Shown here: one piece after another, positions 18,600 to 28,133 of the stretch
Numbering within the stretch: position 1 is the stretch's first letter
Layout of the letters: each line of letters starts with the position of its first letter
Assembly (NCBI GenBank): GCA_019637995.1
Contig: JAHBUQ010000003.1
Location: 62,001-126,000 of the forward strand
Length of the DNA: 64,000 bases
Source: Ignavibacteriota bacterium
GTDB taxonomy: Bacteria > Bacteroidota > Ignavibacteria > Kapaibacteriales > UBA2268
Direction: 5' to 3'
Made by a program: the position numbers and the translations under genes
The notes under the pieces: generated by a model
Database searches by the model: none
Told to the model about the DNA's origin: nothing
What the model saw: only the letters and a program-made list of their open reading frames with translations

Positions 18600-19252
18600 T
18601 AGTTATTTTGATTAATTGTATTGCACAAAGAATCATCACTATTGCGATGATAAATATATGTCGGATAATTTATTTTAGCAATCGTACGACCATTTTTGAC
18701 TGCTTTTTCAAAGAATACAGTATCATCACCATAAACAACATCATTGAACCCACCTATAGCAAGTGCAGAATTTTTATAGACAAAGAATGTTCCGCCAATG
18801 ACACAATCAGAAAGATGTATCATCTTATTGGGATTATTCATATCGGGTACATATTCATTTCCGATAATTCTAACACCACCATGCAATAATTCAACTTCAG
18901 GATTCTGACATAAAATACGCTTGCGAAGTTCGAGATGCTTGATTTCATATTCATCATCGGAATCAAGAAAAGTGATATAAATTCCTGATGCTGCTAACAT
19001 TCCGGCATTTTTGCTAAGTGCTTGCTTTCGATTGGAATGGTACAAATATCTGAATCTCCGGTCAGAATCACAAAATCTTTTTGCAATTATAGCAGAGCTG
19101 TCATTTGAGCCATCATCAACAATCAAGCACTCCCAATCCTGCTCTGACTGTGACTGTAGGGATATTAGTGCCCGCTGTAGGGTTAATCCCCGATTATAGC
19201 ATGTTACTATCACTGAAAAGAAGGGAATAATATTTTTGTTTACACTAATCAT
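18599..19252 (-). CDS. Family 2 glycosyltransferase
   Basis: 217 residues of GT-A fold. The N-terminal FFSVIVTCYNRGLTLQRAL, the nucleotide-binding ECLIVDDGSNDSS and the metal-binding FLDSDDEYE are all present, with a later GYDDT-type acceptor region (here VYGDDTVFFEKAV). It transfers a sugar from a nucleotide-sugar donor to an unknown acceptor. The ATG at 19252 follows an in-frame TTG, which I did not use. It lacks membrane segments. It is divergent from rsmG and overlaps nth. Confidence 0.9.
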   Translation of the reverse strand: MISVNKNIIPFFSVIVTCYNRGLTLQRALISLQSQSEQDWECLIVDDGSNDSSAIIAKRFCDSDRRFRYLYHSNRKQALSKNAGMLAASGIYITFLDSDDEYEIKHLELRKRILCQNPEVELLHGGVRIIGNEYVPDMNNPNKMIHLSDCVIGGTFFVYKNSALAIGGFNDVVYGDDTVFFEKAVKNGRTIAKINYPTYIYHRNSDDSLCNTINQNN

Positions 19253-19302
19253 CAATTTTCTTATTTTAGTATTATCGTTTTATCCAATTTCAAAAAAACA
19301 AT

Positions 19303-19968
19303 ATGGATTTAGTCAAATTATGGACTGTCTGCTCAAGCAATAACGTTGTTTTGAGTCTCGAACAACTTAACTCTCTTGAGAGATACCACAACGAACTGAA
19401 ATACTGGAATTCAAAAGTAAATCTCATTTCACGCAAAGATGAAGATAATATTTTTGAAAGGCATATTTTGCATAGTTTAGCAATAGTTAAATATGTGGAT
19501 TTTCCTCACAAATCAAAGGTTCTTGATATTGGTACGGGAGGTGGACTTCCCGGAATACCTGTAAAAATTGCAAATCCTGAAATTGATTTGCTGATGGTAG
19601 ATTCAATCAATAAAAAAGTCAAAATAACAAAAATGTTTGCGCAGCACACAGGCTTAAGAAAGATTGATGCAGTATGGGCACGAGCCGAATCACTTTCTGA
19701 GAATCAGGAATATCGAAGAAATTTTAACTTTGTGTTATCCCGCGCTGTGGCGAAAACAGAAATAATCATCGGTTGGATAGGTAGAATAATTAAGCCCGGT
19801 GCAAAAATTGTATTATTGAAAGGTGGAGACCTCAGCGAGGAAATTTCAGCCTCAAAAAATCTCTATCCAAATTTAGATATTAAAGAAATTCAGATAGATT
19901 TTATCGGAGTTCCATATTTTAAAGAAGAAGGGAAAAAAATACTCATCTGCACATTTGAAAAAGACTAA
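19303..19968 (+). CDS. rsmG: 16S rRNA (guanine-N7) methyltransferase RsmG
   Basis: Methylates G527 of 16S rRNA (E. coli numbering) using S-adenosylmethionine. 221 residues, slightly longer than the E. coli enzyme. SAM-binding motif VLDIGTGGGLPGIPVKI is clear, and the preceding NLISRKDEDNIFERHILHSL is a family signature. It commonly sits near gidA/parAB, but not here. It is divergent from the glycosyltransferase with a 50-base spacer and stands alone. Confidence 0.95.
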   Translation: MDLVKLWTVCSSNNVVLSLEQLNSLERYHNELKYWNSKVNLISRKDEDNIFERHILHSLAIVKYVDFPHKSKVLDIGTGGGLPGIPVKIANPEIDLLMVDSINKKVKITKMFAQHTGLRKIDAVWARAESLSENQEYRRNFNFVLSRAVAKTEIIIGWIGRIIKPGAKIVLLKGGDLSEEISASKNLYPNLDIKEIQIDFIGVPYFKEEGKKILICTFEKD

Positions 19969-20098
19969 TATTTTGTATATAATATAATTAATCCATCCAC
20001 CAAATACTTATTTGAAATATTACTCAATCTAATTAGTCTAAATTTAATTTATACCAACATTGATTAAGATAATTATTTTTTAAAATATGGAGTTAATT

Positions 20099-22258
20099 AT
20101 GAACAGAACTTTCCTTATTAAAGCGATATTAATATTGCTACTAATATCGCTTAATTTTAATTATACATATTCACAAAGCGAAGGTCAGCGATTATCGTTT
20201 GGCTTTAATGCCGGTGGAGTAAAATACTGGGGTGAATTCACCGATAACCAGTTTTGGCTTGGAGGAGATTTATTCCTCCGATACAACATTATTCCCCAAT
20301 TGTCCCTAACGGGATCTTTCGGACTAGCACAGATGCGTTGGAAAGTAGATGCAGCCGCACTCAATAAATATCCCGGATATTTTGGTGAAAATGCACAGCC
20401 GGGTGACCGCTACCCTGGAGTTGACCCAATTACAGGTGCAACTATCCAACCAAAGAATCAAACAAGATTGAACACCTATGAGCTGACAGCTTCATATAAT
20501 TTCTTCCCTTCACAGAAATTCGTACCTTATGTGTTTGGAGGTATAGGTTATCTCGATTTCGAGCCACGTGCCGGTGATGTCGGCGGATTTGGACCGTTGC
20601 CCAATAATTCAAAGGAAATATATGATAAACAGCTTTTAATTATACCTGTGGGTGCCGGATTTGAATTCTATCTTACAGACGACTTAGTATTTAATGGTCG
20701 GGCAACATTACGTATTACTAATACAGACTATCTTGATGATTTGGCAGGTAAGCAGGAAAGTGGTTCAAATTGGGATGCCAATGCTGACGAAGCAAACGAC
20801 CTATTTATGACTTTTGGTTTAGGATTTTCCTACTATATTCTTGGTGATGCTGATTATGATAATGACGGGTTATCAAATTCAAGAGAACGCGAACTTGGGA
20901 CTGACCCTTACAACCCTGATTCAGATGGCGATGGTCTAAAAGACGGCGAAGAAGTATATATTTATTATACTGACCCGCTTAAACCTGATACTGACGGTGA
21001 CGGACTGACCGACTATGATGAGATTTTCACTTATAAAACCTCTCCTGTAAAATCCGATACAGATAGTGACGGCTTAAATGACGGTGAAGAAGTTGCCAGA
21101 AAAACTGACCCTAATAATCCTGACACTGACGGTGATGGACTGCTTGATGGAGATGAAGTAAACAAACATCAAACTGACCCGCTGAATCCTGATACAGATA
21201 GTGACGGGCTTAGTGATGGCGATGAAGTGATGAAATACAATACTAATCCTAAAGCAAAGGATACCGACGGTGACGGGCTTGATGATGGTGACGAAATCAA
21301 TAAGTATAAAACTAATCCTACTAATCCCGATACTGATGGTGATGGGCTTAACGATGGAGCTGAAATCCTAACTCATAAAACGGACCCGCTGAAACCTGAT
21401 ACTGACGGTGACGGATTATCTGATGGTGATGAAGTTTTGACTCACAAAACTGATCCGCTGAACAAGGATACTGACGGCGACGGACTTAGCGACGGTGATG
21501 AAGTACATAAGTATAAAACTAATCCTCTCAATGAAGACACCGATATGGATGGTCTGAAAGATGGAGATGAAGTTAATAAGTATAAAACTGATCCGCTGAA
21601 CAAGGATACTGACGGCGATGGTTTATCAGACGGCGAAGAGGTTCTTAAATATAAGACTGACCCGCTAAACCGCGATACAGACAATGATAAACTGACAGAT
21701 GGAAAGGAAGTCTTCGAAACTAAGACTGACCCATTAAATCCTGATACCGATGGTGACGGAATCATTGACGGCGAGGATGATTGTCCGCTTACACCCGGAG
21801 TACCAAGTGAAGAAAAAGGAAGTCATGGATGTCCACCTGCTCCAAAAATAGGTACTAAAACTGATTTCCCTGATATTCTGTTTATTGTAAATACTGATGA
21901 TTTTAATTATGATTATGAGGGTACAGCTCAAAGTTTAGCTAAACTTTTGGATTATGTCAACCAATGCCCTGGTCTGCAAATCAGAGTAGAGGGTCATGCT
22001 TCTGCTGAAGGAAATGCAAAACGTAATCAACAGCTTTCTGAACTCAGAGCTAAGAAAGTTCGCACATGGCTTATTGAACAAGGTGTTAATGGTGACAGAA
22101 TACGCGGTGCGATTGGCTTTGGCTCAAAGCAGCAAAAAATTCAGGAACCAACTGGTCAGGCTCTGAAAAGTATTGCAGCAGATGAACTTGAAGCAATACG
22201 CAAGCAAAACAGAAGAATAACTGTTGAGGTTGTCAGAACCTGCGATGAAGTGAAATAA
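20099..22258 (+). CDS. OmpA-family outer-membrane protein with TSP3 repeats
   Basis: 719 residues. A signal peptide (ending near TYSQS) is followed by a beta-barrel-like region to about residue 250. Then come 13 calcium-binding thrombospondin type-3 repeats of about 23 residues (DTDGDGLSDGDEV pattern) plus a final partial one, and a C-terminal OmpA peptidoglycan-binding domain (IRVEGHASAEGNAKRNQQLSE). It should tether the outer membrane to the cell wall through a stiff calcium-bound spacer. The ATG at 20099 has GGAG upstream; an in-frame ATG at 20087 contains that GGAG and is less likely. A strong terminator follows. Confidence 0.93.
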   Translation: MNRTFLIKAILILLLISLNFNYTYSQSEGQRLSFGFNAGGVKYWGEFTDNQFWLGGDLFLRYNIIPQLSLTGSFGLAQMRWKVDAAALNKYPGYFGENAQPGDRYPGVDPITGATIQPKNQTRLNTYELTASYNFFPSQKFVPYVFGGIGYLDFEPRAGDVGGFGPLPNNSKEIYDKQLLIIPVGAGFEFYLTDDLVFNGRATLRITNTDYLDDLAGKQESGSNWDANADEANDLFMTFGLGFSYYILGDADYDNDGLSNSRERELGTDPYNPDSDGDGLKDGEEVYIYYTDPLKPDTDGDGLTDYDEIFTYKTSPVKSDTDSDGLNDGEEVARKTDPNNPDTDGDGLLDGDEVNKHQTDPLNPDTDSDGLSDGDEVMKYNTNPKAKDTDGDGLDDGDEINKYKTNPTNPDTDGDGLNDGAEILTHKTDPLKPDTDGDGLSDGDEVLTHKTDPLNKDTDGDGLSDGDEVHKYKTNPLNEDTDMDGLKDGDEVNKYKTDPLNKDTDGDGLSDGEEVLKYKTDPLNRDTDNDKLTDGKEVFETKTDPLNPDTDGDGIIDGEDDCPLTPGVPSEEKGSHGCPPAPKIGTKTDFPDILFIVNTDDFNYDYEGTAQSLAKLLDYVNQCPGLQIRVEGHASAEGNAKRNQQLSELRAKKVRTWLIEQGVNGDRIRGAIGFGSKQQKIQEPTGQALKSIAADELEAIRKQNRRITVEVVRTCDEVK
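20852..21790 (+). repeat. TSP3-coding tandem repeat array
   Basis: About 13 imperfect 66-69 base units, each coding for a DTDGDGLSDGDEV...TDPLNP unit. Several neighbouring units are near-identical at the DNA level (the GATACTGACGG core recurs), which points to recent duplication and makes length variation between strains likely. Confidence 0.85.
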
Positions 22259-22278
22259 TTTAAAATTGAATTATTCAT

Positions 22279-22318
22279 TCCCCTTGATACAATTAAAGTG
22301 CCAAGGGGATTTTTTTTA
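22279..22318 (+). terminator. Rho-independent terminator after the TSP3/OmpA gene
   Basis: TCCCCTTG (22279-22286) pairs with CAAGGGGA (22302-22309), followed by a T-run broken by one A. It begins 20 bases after the stop codon. Confidence 0.9.
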
Positions 22319-22400
22319 TTTGAGTAAAATAGTTTTTATAGTTATTAGTTTATATAAATTGGTTTAGTGAATAATATATTTTTTATATGGAGAAATTGAA

Positions 22401-22922
22401 ATGAGTAAAATATACATTTTTGCAATAGCAATATTTGCATTAGCATTTGTCGCTTGTACAGAAAACAATACTAATGTCAATGCTGAAAAAATGGCACTTG
22501 AAAAAATGGCTAAAACACCGGGTTTTACATGGATATATCTTGAAATGGATAAGTATGAACCTAAAGCAGAAATTTTGCCGGAAATTCAAAGAAAATTTAA
22601 TTCCGCAGAACATACTTTCATTGTTTTTGCAAAGCCATCATGCTCATGCCCCGGAAAACATTTGCAAACACCTGCATTTCTGAAAACTTTGGAAACCGCA
22701 GGAATCCCACTTGATAAGTGCGAGCTTTATTCTCTTAGCTCTATAAATAATAATCATCCTTATGAAAGCACAATAAAACTCAAAGATTTACCAACAATCA
22801 TAGTTATGAAAGCCGGTAAACCGGTTTACTCTGTCTCAGATACAATTAATACTATTACAAATGCAAATCCTAATTCAGGAATTACAGTTGAAGACGCTTT
22901 ATTGTTAGGACTTACTGAATAA
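22401..22922 (+). CDS. Thioredoxin-like lipoprotein
   Basis: 173 residues. The signal peptide ends in a lipobox (AFVACTE), so the mature Cys is lipidated. The body looks like a thioredoxin fold: FIVFAKPSCSCPGKH with a CxC pair where CxxC is usual, and KDLPTIIVMKAGKP resembling the cis-Pro loop. A third Cys (DKCELY) lies further on. A role in periplasmic redox is possible, but the unusual motif leaves it uncertain. ATGGAG lies upstream of the start. It is followed 12 bases later by the EVE gene. Confidence 0.75.
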   Translation: MSKIYIFAIAIFALAFVACTENNTNVNAEKMALEKMAKTPGFTWIYLEMDKYEPKAEILPEIQRKFNSAEHTFIVFAKPSCSCPGKHLQTPAFLKTLETAGIPLDKCELYSLSSINNNHPYESTIKLKDLPTIIVMKAGKPVYSVSDTINTITNANPNSGITVEDALLLGLTE

Positions 22923-22934
22923 TTTGGAGAATAT

Positions 22935-23339
22935 ATGGCTTATTGGCTTGTAAAAAGTGACCCTGATACATATTCCTGGGAAAATCTTTTAAAGGACAAG
23001 AAGACGGACTGGGATGGCGTCCGAAATTATCAGGCAAGGAACAACCTAAAGTTAATGGAAGTTGGTGACAATGTTCTTGTCTATGAAAGTCAAAGCACAC
23101 GATTTGTAGCCGGTATCGCTGAAGTTACTAAGCATGCTTTTCAAGATACTACAACTGATGATGAACGGTGGCTTGCCGTAGAGCTCAAAGCCATTAAAAG
23201 TCTGAAGAACCCGGTAACACTTGAAACTATCAAGAATACACCTGCTTTGAAGGATATTGCTTTAATCAAACAAAGCAGGCTTTCTGTGATGCCACTGAAA
23301 GAGGAAGAATACAATACAATCATTGATTTGTCAAAGTAA
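22935..23339 (+). CDS. EVE domain protein
   Basis: 134 residues forming one EVE (PUA-like) domain: AYWLVKSDPDTYSWENL, then WDGVRNYQARNNLK and VGDNVLVYES are signatures. EVE domains resemble PUA and YTH folds and bind modified bases in DNA or RNA. Stand-alone bacterial copies, homologues of human THYN1, have no settled role. GGAG lies upstream of the ATG. It lies between the thioredoxin-like lipoprotein and acetoacetyl-CoA synthetase with short gaps, so it is probably in one operon. Confidence 0.93.
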   Translation: MAYWLVKSDPDTYSWENLLKDKKTDWDGVRNYQARNNLKLMEVGDNVLVYESQSTRFVAGIAEVTKHAFQDTTTDDERWLAVELKAIKSLKNPVTLETIKNTPALKDIALIKQSRLSVMPLKEEEYNTIIDLSK

Positions 23340-23353
23340 ATCAGTTAATAATT

Positions 23354-25315
23354 ATGCAAAAATTTCCATTATGGACTCCAAATTCTGCTAATATCGAAAA
23401 TTCAAATATCAATAAATTCAGAATTTATGTAAATGAAAAATACAAGATTGATTTACAGAATTACTCTGAACTTTATGATTGGTCGGTCATATACATAGCT
23501 AATTTTTGGCAGTGCTGCTGGGACTTTTTTGATATAATTCATTCAAAAAGATTCGATACAGTCCTCTCACTTAAAGACAATGATAAATCACCTGATGACA
23601 TAACAAATTATGAATGGTTCAAAGGTGCAAAACTGAATTTTGCTGAAAACCTATTGAGATTTTCAGATGATGAGCCGGCAATTATACATTATAGTGAAAA
23701 TTCGGAATCAAGAAGACTAACCTACAAAGAATTATATCTTCAGGTAGCGAAATTAGCTAAGGCTTTAAGAATTTGCGGCATAAAAAAAGGTGACAGAGTT
23801 GCGGGATATATCACAAATTGTCCTGAAGCTGTCATTGCAATGCTCGCAACCACTTCAATAGGAGCTGTATGGACTTCAACTTCACCTGATTTCGGCACAC
23901 AAGGAGTTTTGGATAGATTTTCTCAGGTTGCACCTAAAGTATTAATCGCTGTTGACGGATATTATTATGGTGGAAAGAAATTTGAATCACTTCAGGTCGT
24001 CAAACAAATTCAAAATTCTATCAACTCTATCGAGAAAATTGTTATCGTCGAACAAATTGGAAGTAATATACCGAAAGATAATTTATACATTTCTTACAAA
24101 AATTTTACAAATAATGATGCTGAAGATATATATTTTGAGCAGACAGATTTCAATCATCCTGTTTATATAATGTATTCATCCGGTACAACTGGCGTTCCGA
24201 AATGTATTGTTCATGGTGCAGGCGGCACATTAATACAGCATCTTAAAGAATTAATTCTGCATACCAATCTCACAGATTTAGATACTATATTTTATTTTAC
24301 AACTTGTGGTTGGATGATGTGGAACTGGCTTGTTTCATCGCTTTCGACGGGTGCTACATTGTTTCTCTTCGACGGAAGTCCGGCATATCCGGATATATCC
24401 CGCCTTTGGAAAGCGGTCGAAGATGAAAGAATTTCAATATTCGGCACAAGTCCTAAATATTTAAGTTCATGTCAAAAAGCCGGAATCGTTCCCAAAGATA
24501 ATTTCAACCTCGACTCTCTGAAAGTATTACTTTCTACAGGTTCTCCCCTCAGCAGTGAAAATTTCAGATGGGTGTATGACAATGTTAAAAGTGATCTCCA
24601 GCTATCCTCAATTTCAGGCGGTACTGACATAATTTCCTGTTTTATGCTTGGAAATCCTACACTACCTGTTTTTTCAGATGAAATCCAGTGTCGCGGTCTA
24701 GGTATGAAAGTAGAAGCATTCGATGAAGATGCAAATCCTGTCTTAGTTCGTAAGGGCGAACTGGTCTGCACTGCACCCTTTCCATCAATGCCTGTATATT
24801 TCTGGGACGATGATGATAATCAAAAGTACTATTCTGCATATTTTGATGTGTATCAAGGCATTTGGAGGCATGGAGATTACATCAAAATCACAGAACATGG
24901 TGGGGTAATTGTTTATGGCAGAAGTGATGCAACTTTAAATCCCGGAGGAGTGCGAATAGGTACTGCTGAAATCTATCGGATTGTTGAGGCTATGGATGAA
25001 ATTCAAGACTCGGTCGTAATTGGATATCCAAAAGAAAATGACGTAAGTGTAATTTTGTTTATAGTAACAAAAGTTAATTTCAAATTAGATAAGGATTTGG
25101 AAAATAAGATTAGGTCAGTAATTAAATCAGAACTGACTCCAAGGCACGTGCCTGAACAAATTTTCAGTGTAAATGAAATTCCCCATACTTTGAACGGTAA
25201 GAAAGTCGAAATTGCAGTCCTTAAAACTCTTTTAGGCGAAGATGTTAAAAATAAAGCATCACTTATGAACCCGGATTCACTCAAGCAGTTTGAATATATA
25301 AAGATTTTGAGTTAA
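23354..25315 (+). CDS. Acetoacetyl-CoA synthetase
   Basis: ATP-dependent ligation of acetoacetate to CoA, used in ketone-body or polyhydroxybutyrate turnover. 653 residues, the family length. The AMP-binding loop YSSGTTGVPK lies near residue 274 and the downstream CIVHGAGGTLIQHLKE block is typical of this branch rather than acetyl-CoA synthetase. The GTAEIYRIVEAMDEI stretch and the catalytic Lys616 in PHTLNGKKVE are intact. It follows the EVE gene by 14 bases. Substrate assignment rests on family similarity. Confidence 0.9.
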   Translation: MQKFPLWTPNSANIENSNINKFRIYVNEKYKIDLQNYSELYDWSVIYIANFWQCCWDFFDIIHSKRFDTVLSLKDNDKSPDDITNYEWFKGAKLNFAENLLRFSDDEPAIIHYSENSESRRLTYKELYLQVAKLAKALRICGIKKGDRVAGYITNCPEAVIAMLATTSIGAVWTSTSPDFGTQGVLDRFSQVAPKVLIAVDGYYYGGKKFESLQVVKQIQNSINSIEKIVIVEQIGSNIPKDNLYISYKNFTNNDAEDIYFEQTDFNHPVYIMYSSGTTGVPKCIVHGAGGTLIQHLKELILHTNLTDLDTIFYFTTCGWMMWNWLVSSLSTGATLFLFDGSPAYPDISRLWKAVEDERISIFGTSPKYLSSCQKAGIVPKDNFNLDSLKVLLSTGSPLSSENFRWVYDNVKSDLQLSSISGGTDIISCFMLGNPTLPVFSDEIQCRGLGMKVEAFDEDANPVLVRKGELVCTAPFPSMPVYFWDDDDNQKYYSAYFDVYQGIWRHGDYIKITEHGGVIVYGRSDATLNPGGVRIGTAEIYRIVEAMDEIQDSVVIGYPKENDVSVILFIVTKVNFKLDKDLENKIRSVIKSELTPRHVPEQIFSVNEIPHTLNGKKVEIAVLKTLLGEDVKNKASLMNPDSLKQFEYIKILS

Positions 25316-25436
25316 GATTACCACTCAGATAACTATCTATATACAATTAATGCATTATTCAAATAATTTAAAAGCTTTTTGTCAATTTTGAAAGATTATT
25401 CTGATAATAAGCAACTGATATTTAGAATATATTTCA

Positions 25437-25480
25437 ATAAAAAAAAAAGCCGGTAAAATAATAATTTCACCGACTTTCTT
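25437..25480. terminator. Bidirectional terminator between convergent genes
   Basis: An imperfect stem (AAAGCCGGTAAAAT against ATTTCACCGACTTT, 12 of 14 positions) is flanked by a T-run on each strand: CTTTCTTTT on plus and about ten T on minus. It serves acetoacetyl-CoA synthetase and the LVIVD lipoprotein gene. The rest of 25316-25497 is AT-rich with nothing recognised. Confidence 0.75.
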
Positions 25481-25497
25481 TTAAAAACATAAAAAGA

Positions 25498-26763
25498 TTA
25501 CTTCACTACCGGAATTTTGCTTAGAAGTATTAGTTTTTTCGGATCGGAATAATCATACTGATAAAAACCGTCTTCTCCTATCATCAGCAAAGAATATCCC
25601 AAAGGAATGACATCGAAAGTCTTCATCTCCGGCTGCCAGTCAAGTAATTTAAGATCTTCGGGATTTGCAGCATCAAAGACTTTCAATCCTGCCGGTCCGT
25701 CACAGATAAAGAGGATATCATTATCAAGACCGAGTCCGGCAGGTTCTTGCATTGGATAAGACTTGATTAATCTTGGATTTCGCAAATCACGGATATCCAA
25801 TACATCAAGCTGATTCAGGTTTCCGGCACAAGCAGTACCTGTTCTGAGTGTTACATAAGCATAATTATCATCTGCAACAACGGGATCGCAAGCTCTGGCA
25901 TGACTAAACTGACCAAGCAACTGAGGATTCCAGGGAGTTGATACATCATAAATAAACATGCCGGTCATAGAGCCTATAAAGAGTCTGTTCTTGAACGGAA
26001 AAATAGTTTCAATATCCCAACCAACATTTAATTTTGACCATAATTTTGGGTCAGCAGGTATCTTGATATCAACCACCTGAAGATTATTTCTATCCACAGC
26101 ATACAAATAATTATCATAAATTGTGAATCTTGCCATAGAGCCTCCAATTCCTGTTGCTCCTGCCCCACCTTTGGCACCTGAGAAATCAGCGTTTGGTCTG
26201 CCTTCACTCATATCAACACCAATCGGCATACCATCGCCGCAGTCTTTGTAAGAATACTTGATTACAGTATCTTTCATAATCACATCAATAAGAATCCCTT
26301 TATCAGGGTCATTGAATCCAAAAACTTCAGAATTAAGTGAATTTGGAAATACATTTTCAATTCTCTTTACTAAATTTGCCTGAGTTGGATTAGTTATATC
26401 AAAAGCAATCAAATCAATATAACTGTCTGCAAATAAAATATTATTTTTTACTGCAATGTCGCCGTTACCGGGTATTTCTATGAAAGAAATTATCTGAGGC
26501 GAAGATGGGTTTGCATTGTTGACAACATGTATACCCTCTTTTTTCTCATTAATAAAAATATAATTTCCATAAACATAAATTTTTCCGGTATTTTTAAGCT
26601 GTTTAGGTGGCGACACTTTGACACCGTTTCTAATTTCGTTAGCCGGTTTATAAATCGGTTGATAAACTACTGTTTTGTACTCATAATGTTGGGTTGTACA
26701 GCAAGCAGAAATCGAAACTGCTATCAAACCTGCAATTACAATTTTCAAAATAATGTTTCTCAT
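25498..26763 (-). CDS. LVIVD-repeat lipoprotein
   Basis: 421 residues. The signal peptide ends in SISACC, a lipobox. The body is a set of beta-propeller-like LVIVD repeats (GIHVVNNANPSSPQIISF, LIAFDITNPTQANLV, LQVVDIKIPADPKLW, GMFIYDVSTPWNPQL, LDVLDIRDLRNPRLI, LKVFDAANPEDLKLL). These repeats are found in bacterial cell-surface proteins of unknown function. GGAG precedes the ATG. It is divergent from mreB. It is probably a surface or periplasmic scaffold. Confidence 0.9.
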   Translation of the reverse strand: MRNIILKIVIAGLIAVSISACCTTQHYEYKTVVYQPIYKPANEIRNGVKVSPPKQLKNTGKIYVYGNYIFINEKKEGIHVVNNANPSSPQIISFIEIPGNGDIAVKNNILFADSYIDLIAFDITNPTQANLVKRIENVFPNSLNSEVFGFNDPDKGILIDVIMKDTVIKYSYKDCGDGMPIGVDMSEGRPNADFSGAKGGAGATGIGGSMARFTIYDNYLYAVDRNNLQVVDIKIPADPKLWSKLNVGWDIETIFPFKNRLFIGSMTGMFIYDVSTPWNPQLLGQFSHARACDPVVADDNYAYVTLRTGTACAGNLNQLDVLDIRDLRNPRLIKSYPMQEPAGLGLDNDILFICDGPAGLKVFDAANPEDLKLLDWQPEMKTFDVIPLGYSLLMIGEDGFYQYDYSDPKKLILLSKIPVVK

Positions 26764-27040
26764 TTAACCTACTCCTTTATGTAAACTAATATATACATAA
26801 ATAATTAATTACCAATATTTTAATCAGTAAAATTAATAAATTTTTTCTATATAATCAAAGGAAATTTTGAATTCAGGAAATAACTGTATAATTTAACAAA
26901 TTTTTTCTTTAAATAATTCAATAAATTGCATTTACGAAAAAAATATTAAAAAAATTTATACATTTAAACAAATAGAATTTCATAATTCATTCTAATTGTC
27001 TATTTTTGTAAGTTGAATTAAATGCATTTTGTAATTTTTA
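26764..27040. other. AT-rich divergent spacer between the LVIVD gene and mreB
   Basis: 277 bases without a credible gene. On plus, TATTTTTG at 27001-27008 matches the Bacteroidota -7 box, with no good TTG at the right distance; it may be the mreB promoter. On minus, GGAGTAGG precedes the LVIVD start. Nothing else stands out. Confidence 0.4.
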
Positions 27041-28084
27041 TTGAATAATCGGCGAAGAGATAAATTGTTTAAATTATTTTCAAATGATGTTGCGATAGAT
27101 TTAGGTACAGCCAATACACTTATCTGGATGAAGAATAAAGGTATTGTATTGAATGAACCTACAATAGTAGCTTATGACCGCTCGACAAAAAATATCATAG
27201 CCATAGGACATGACGCACAATCTATGGTTGGCAAAACACATAAAGACATAAAAATCATCAGACCCCTCAGAGACGGAGCCATCGCTGATTTTGAAATAAC
27301 TGAAGGTATGCTTCGAGCATTCATTCGTAAAGTTTCGATGTCCTGGCAGCCTGCAAAGCGGGTAGTTGTATGCGTTCCTTCAGGAATCACAGAAGTTGAG
27401 AAGCGCGCTGTCCGCGATAGCTGCGAACATGCCGGTGCTAAGGAAGTTCACCTTATTGCCGAACCAATGGCAGGGGCAATAGGTATCGGACTGAATGTAC
27501 ACGAGCCGATTGGTAATTTGATTGTTGATATTGGCGGTGGAACTACCGAAATTGCTGTAATTGCACTTTCTGGCATTGTCGCTGATGAATCTATTCGAAT
27601 CGCCGGTGACGAAATGACTAATGCTATTGTTCAGTATTTCCGTCGCACTCATAATATATTGATTGGTGACAGAACAGGTGAAACAATCAAATGTACTGTC
27701 GGTTCAGCTGTTCCACTCGAAGAAGAGATTGAAATTGAAGTAAAAGGCAGAGATATTGTTCTTGGTGTACCAAAATCAATAATTGTCAGTTCAAGAGAAA
27801 TACGAGATGCTTTATCAGAATCTGTTAACGAGATAGTAGATGCTGTATTAAGTCTGCTTGAAAGAACACCTCCCGAACTTTCTGCCGATATTTTCGACCG
27901 TGGAATTATGCTCTCAGGCGGTGGGGCACTTCTAAAAGGTTTGGACGAAAGATTGAGAAGAGAAACCAGTCTTCCTGTTCATGTAGCTGATGACCCTTTG
28001 ACTGCTGTTGTAAGGGGTACAGGAAAAGTTCTGGAAAATTTATCGGATTATTCCTCAGTGCTTATCAAAAGCACGAGGTATTAA
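27041..28084 (+). CDS. mreB: Rod-shape determining protein MreB
   Basis: Actin-like ATPase that guides cell-wall synthesis along the inner membrane. 347 residues. The phosphate-1 motif AIDLGTANTLIW, phosphate-2 VDIGGGTTEIAV and the adenosine motif GIMLSGGGALLKGLD are present. No ATG is available: the start is a TTG at 27041 or, more like other MreB N-termini, the TTG at 27065 (then MFKLFSNDVAIDLG), which has GAAGAG upstream. It heads mreBCD. PBP2 and RodA genes, often next, are not here. Confidence 0.96.
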   Translation: MNNRRRDKLFKLFSNDVAIDLGTANTLIWMKNKGIVLNEPTIVAYDRSTKNIIAIGHDAQSMVGKTHKDIKIIRPLRDGAIADFEITEGMLRAFIRKVSMSWQPAKRVVVCVPSGITEVEKRAVRDSCEHAGAKEVHLIAEPMAGAIGIGLNVHEPIGNLIVDIGGGTTEIAVIALSGIVADESIRIAGDEMTNAIVQYFRRTHNILIGDRTGETIKCTVGSAVPLEEEIEIEVKGRDIVLGVPKSIIVSSREIRDALSESVNEIVDAVLSLLERTPPELSADIFDRGIMLSGGGALLKGLDERLRRETSLPVHVADDPLTAVVRGTGKVLENLSDYSSVLIKSTRY

Positions 28085-28133
28085 TGCCCACCGGAAAAAG
28101 AGTAGTATTGTATGACTAAGACTGTAATCTGAT

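Noticed and set aside
21442..21765. Minus-strand open frame across the TSP3 repeats
   Set aside because: Repetitive Ser/Val/Pro translation is the shadow of the tandem repeats.
28084..28119. 11-residue frame (MPTGKRVVLYD) overlapping the mreB stop as TAATG
   Set aside because: Too short to distinguish from chance; no supporting ribosome-binding site.
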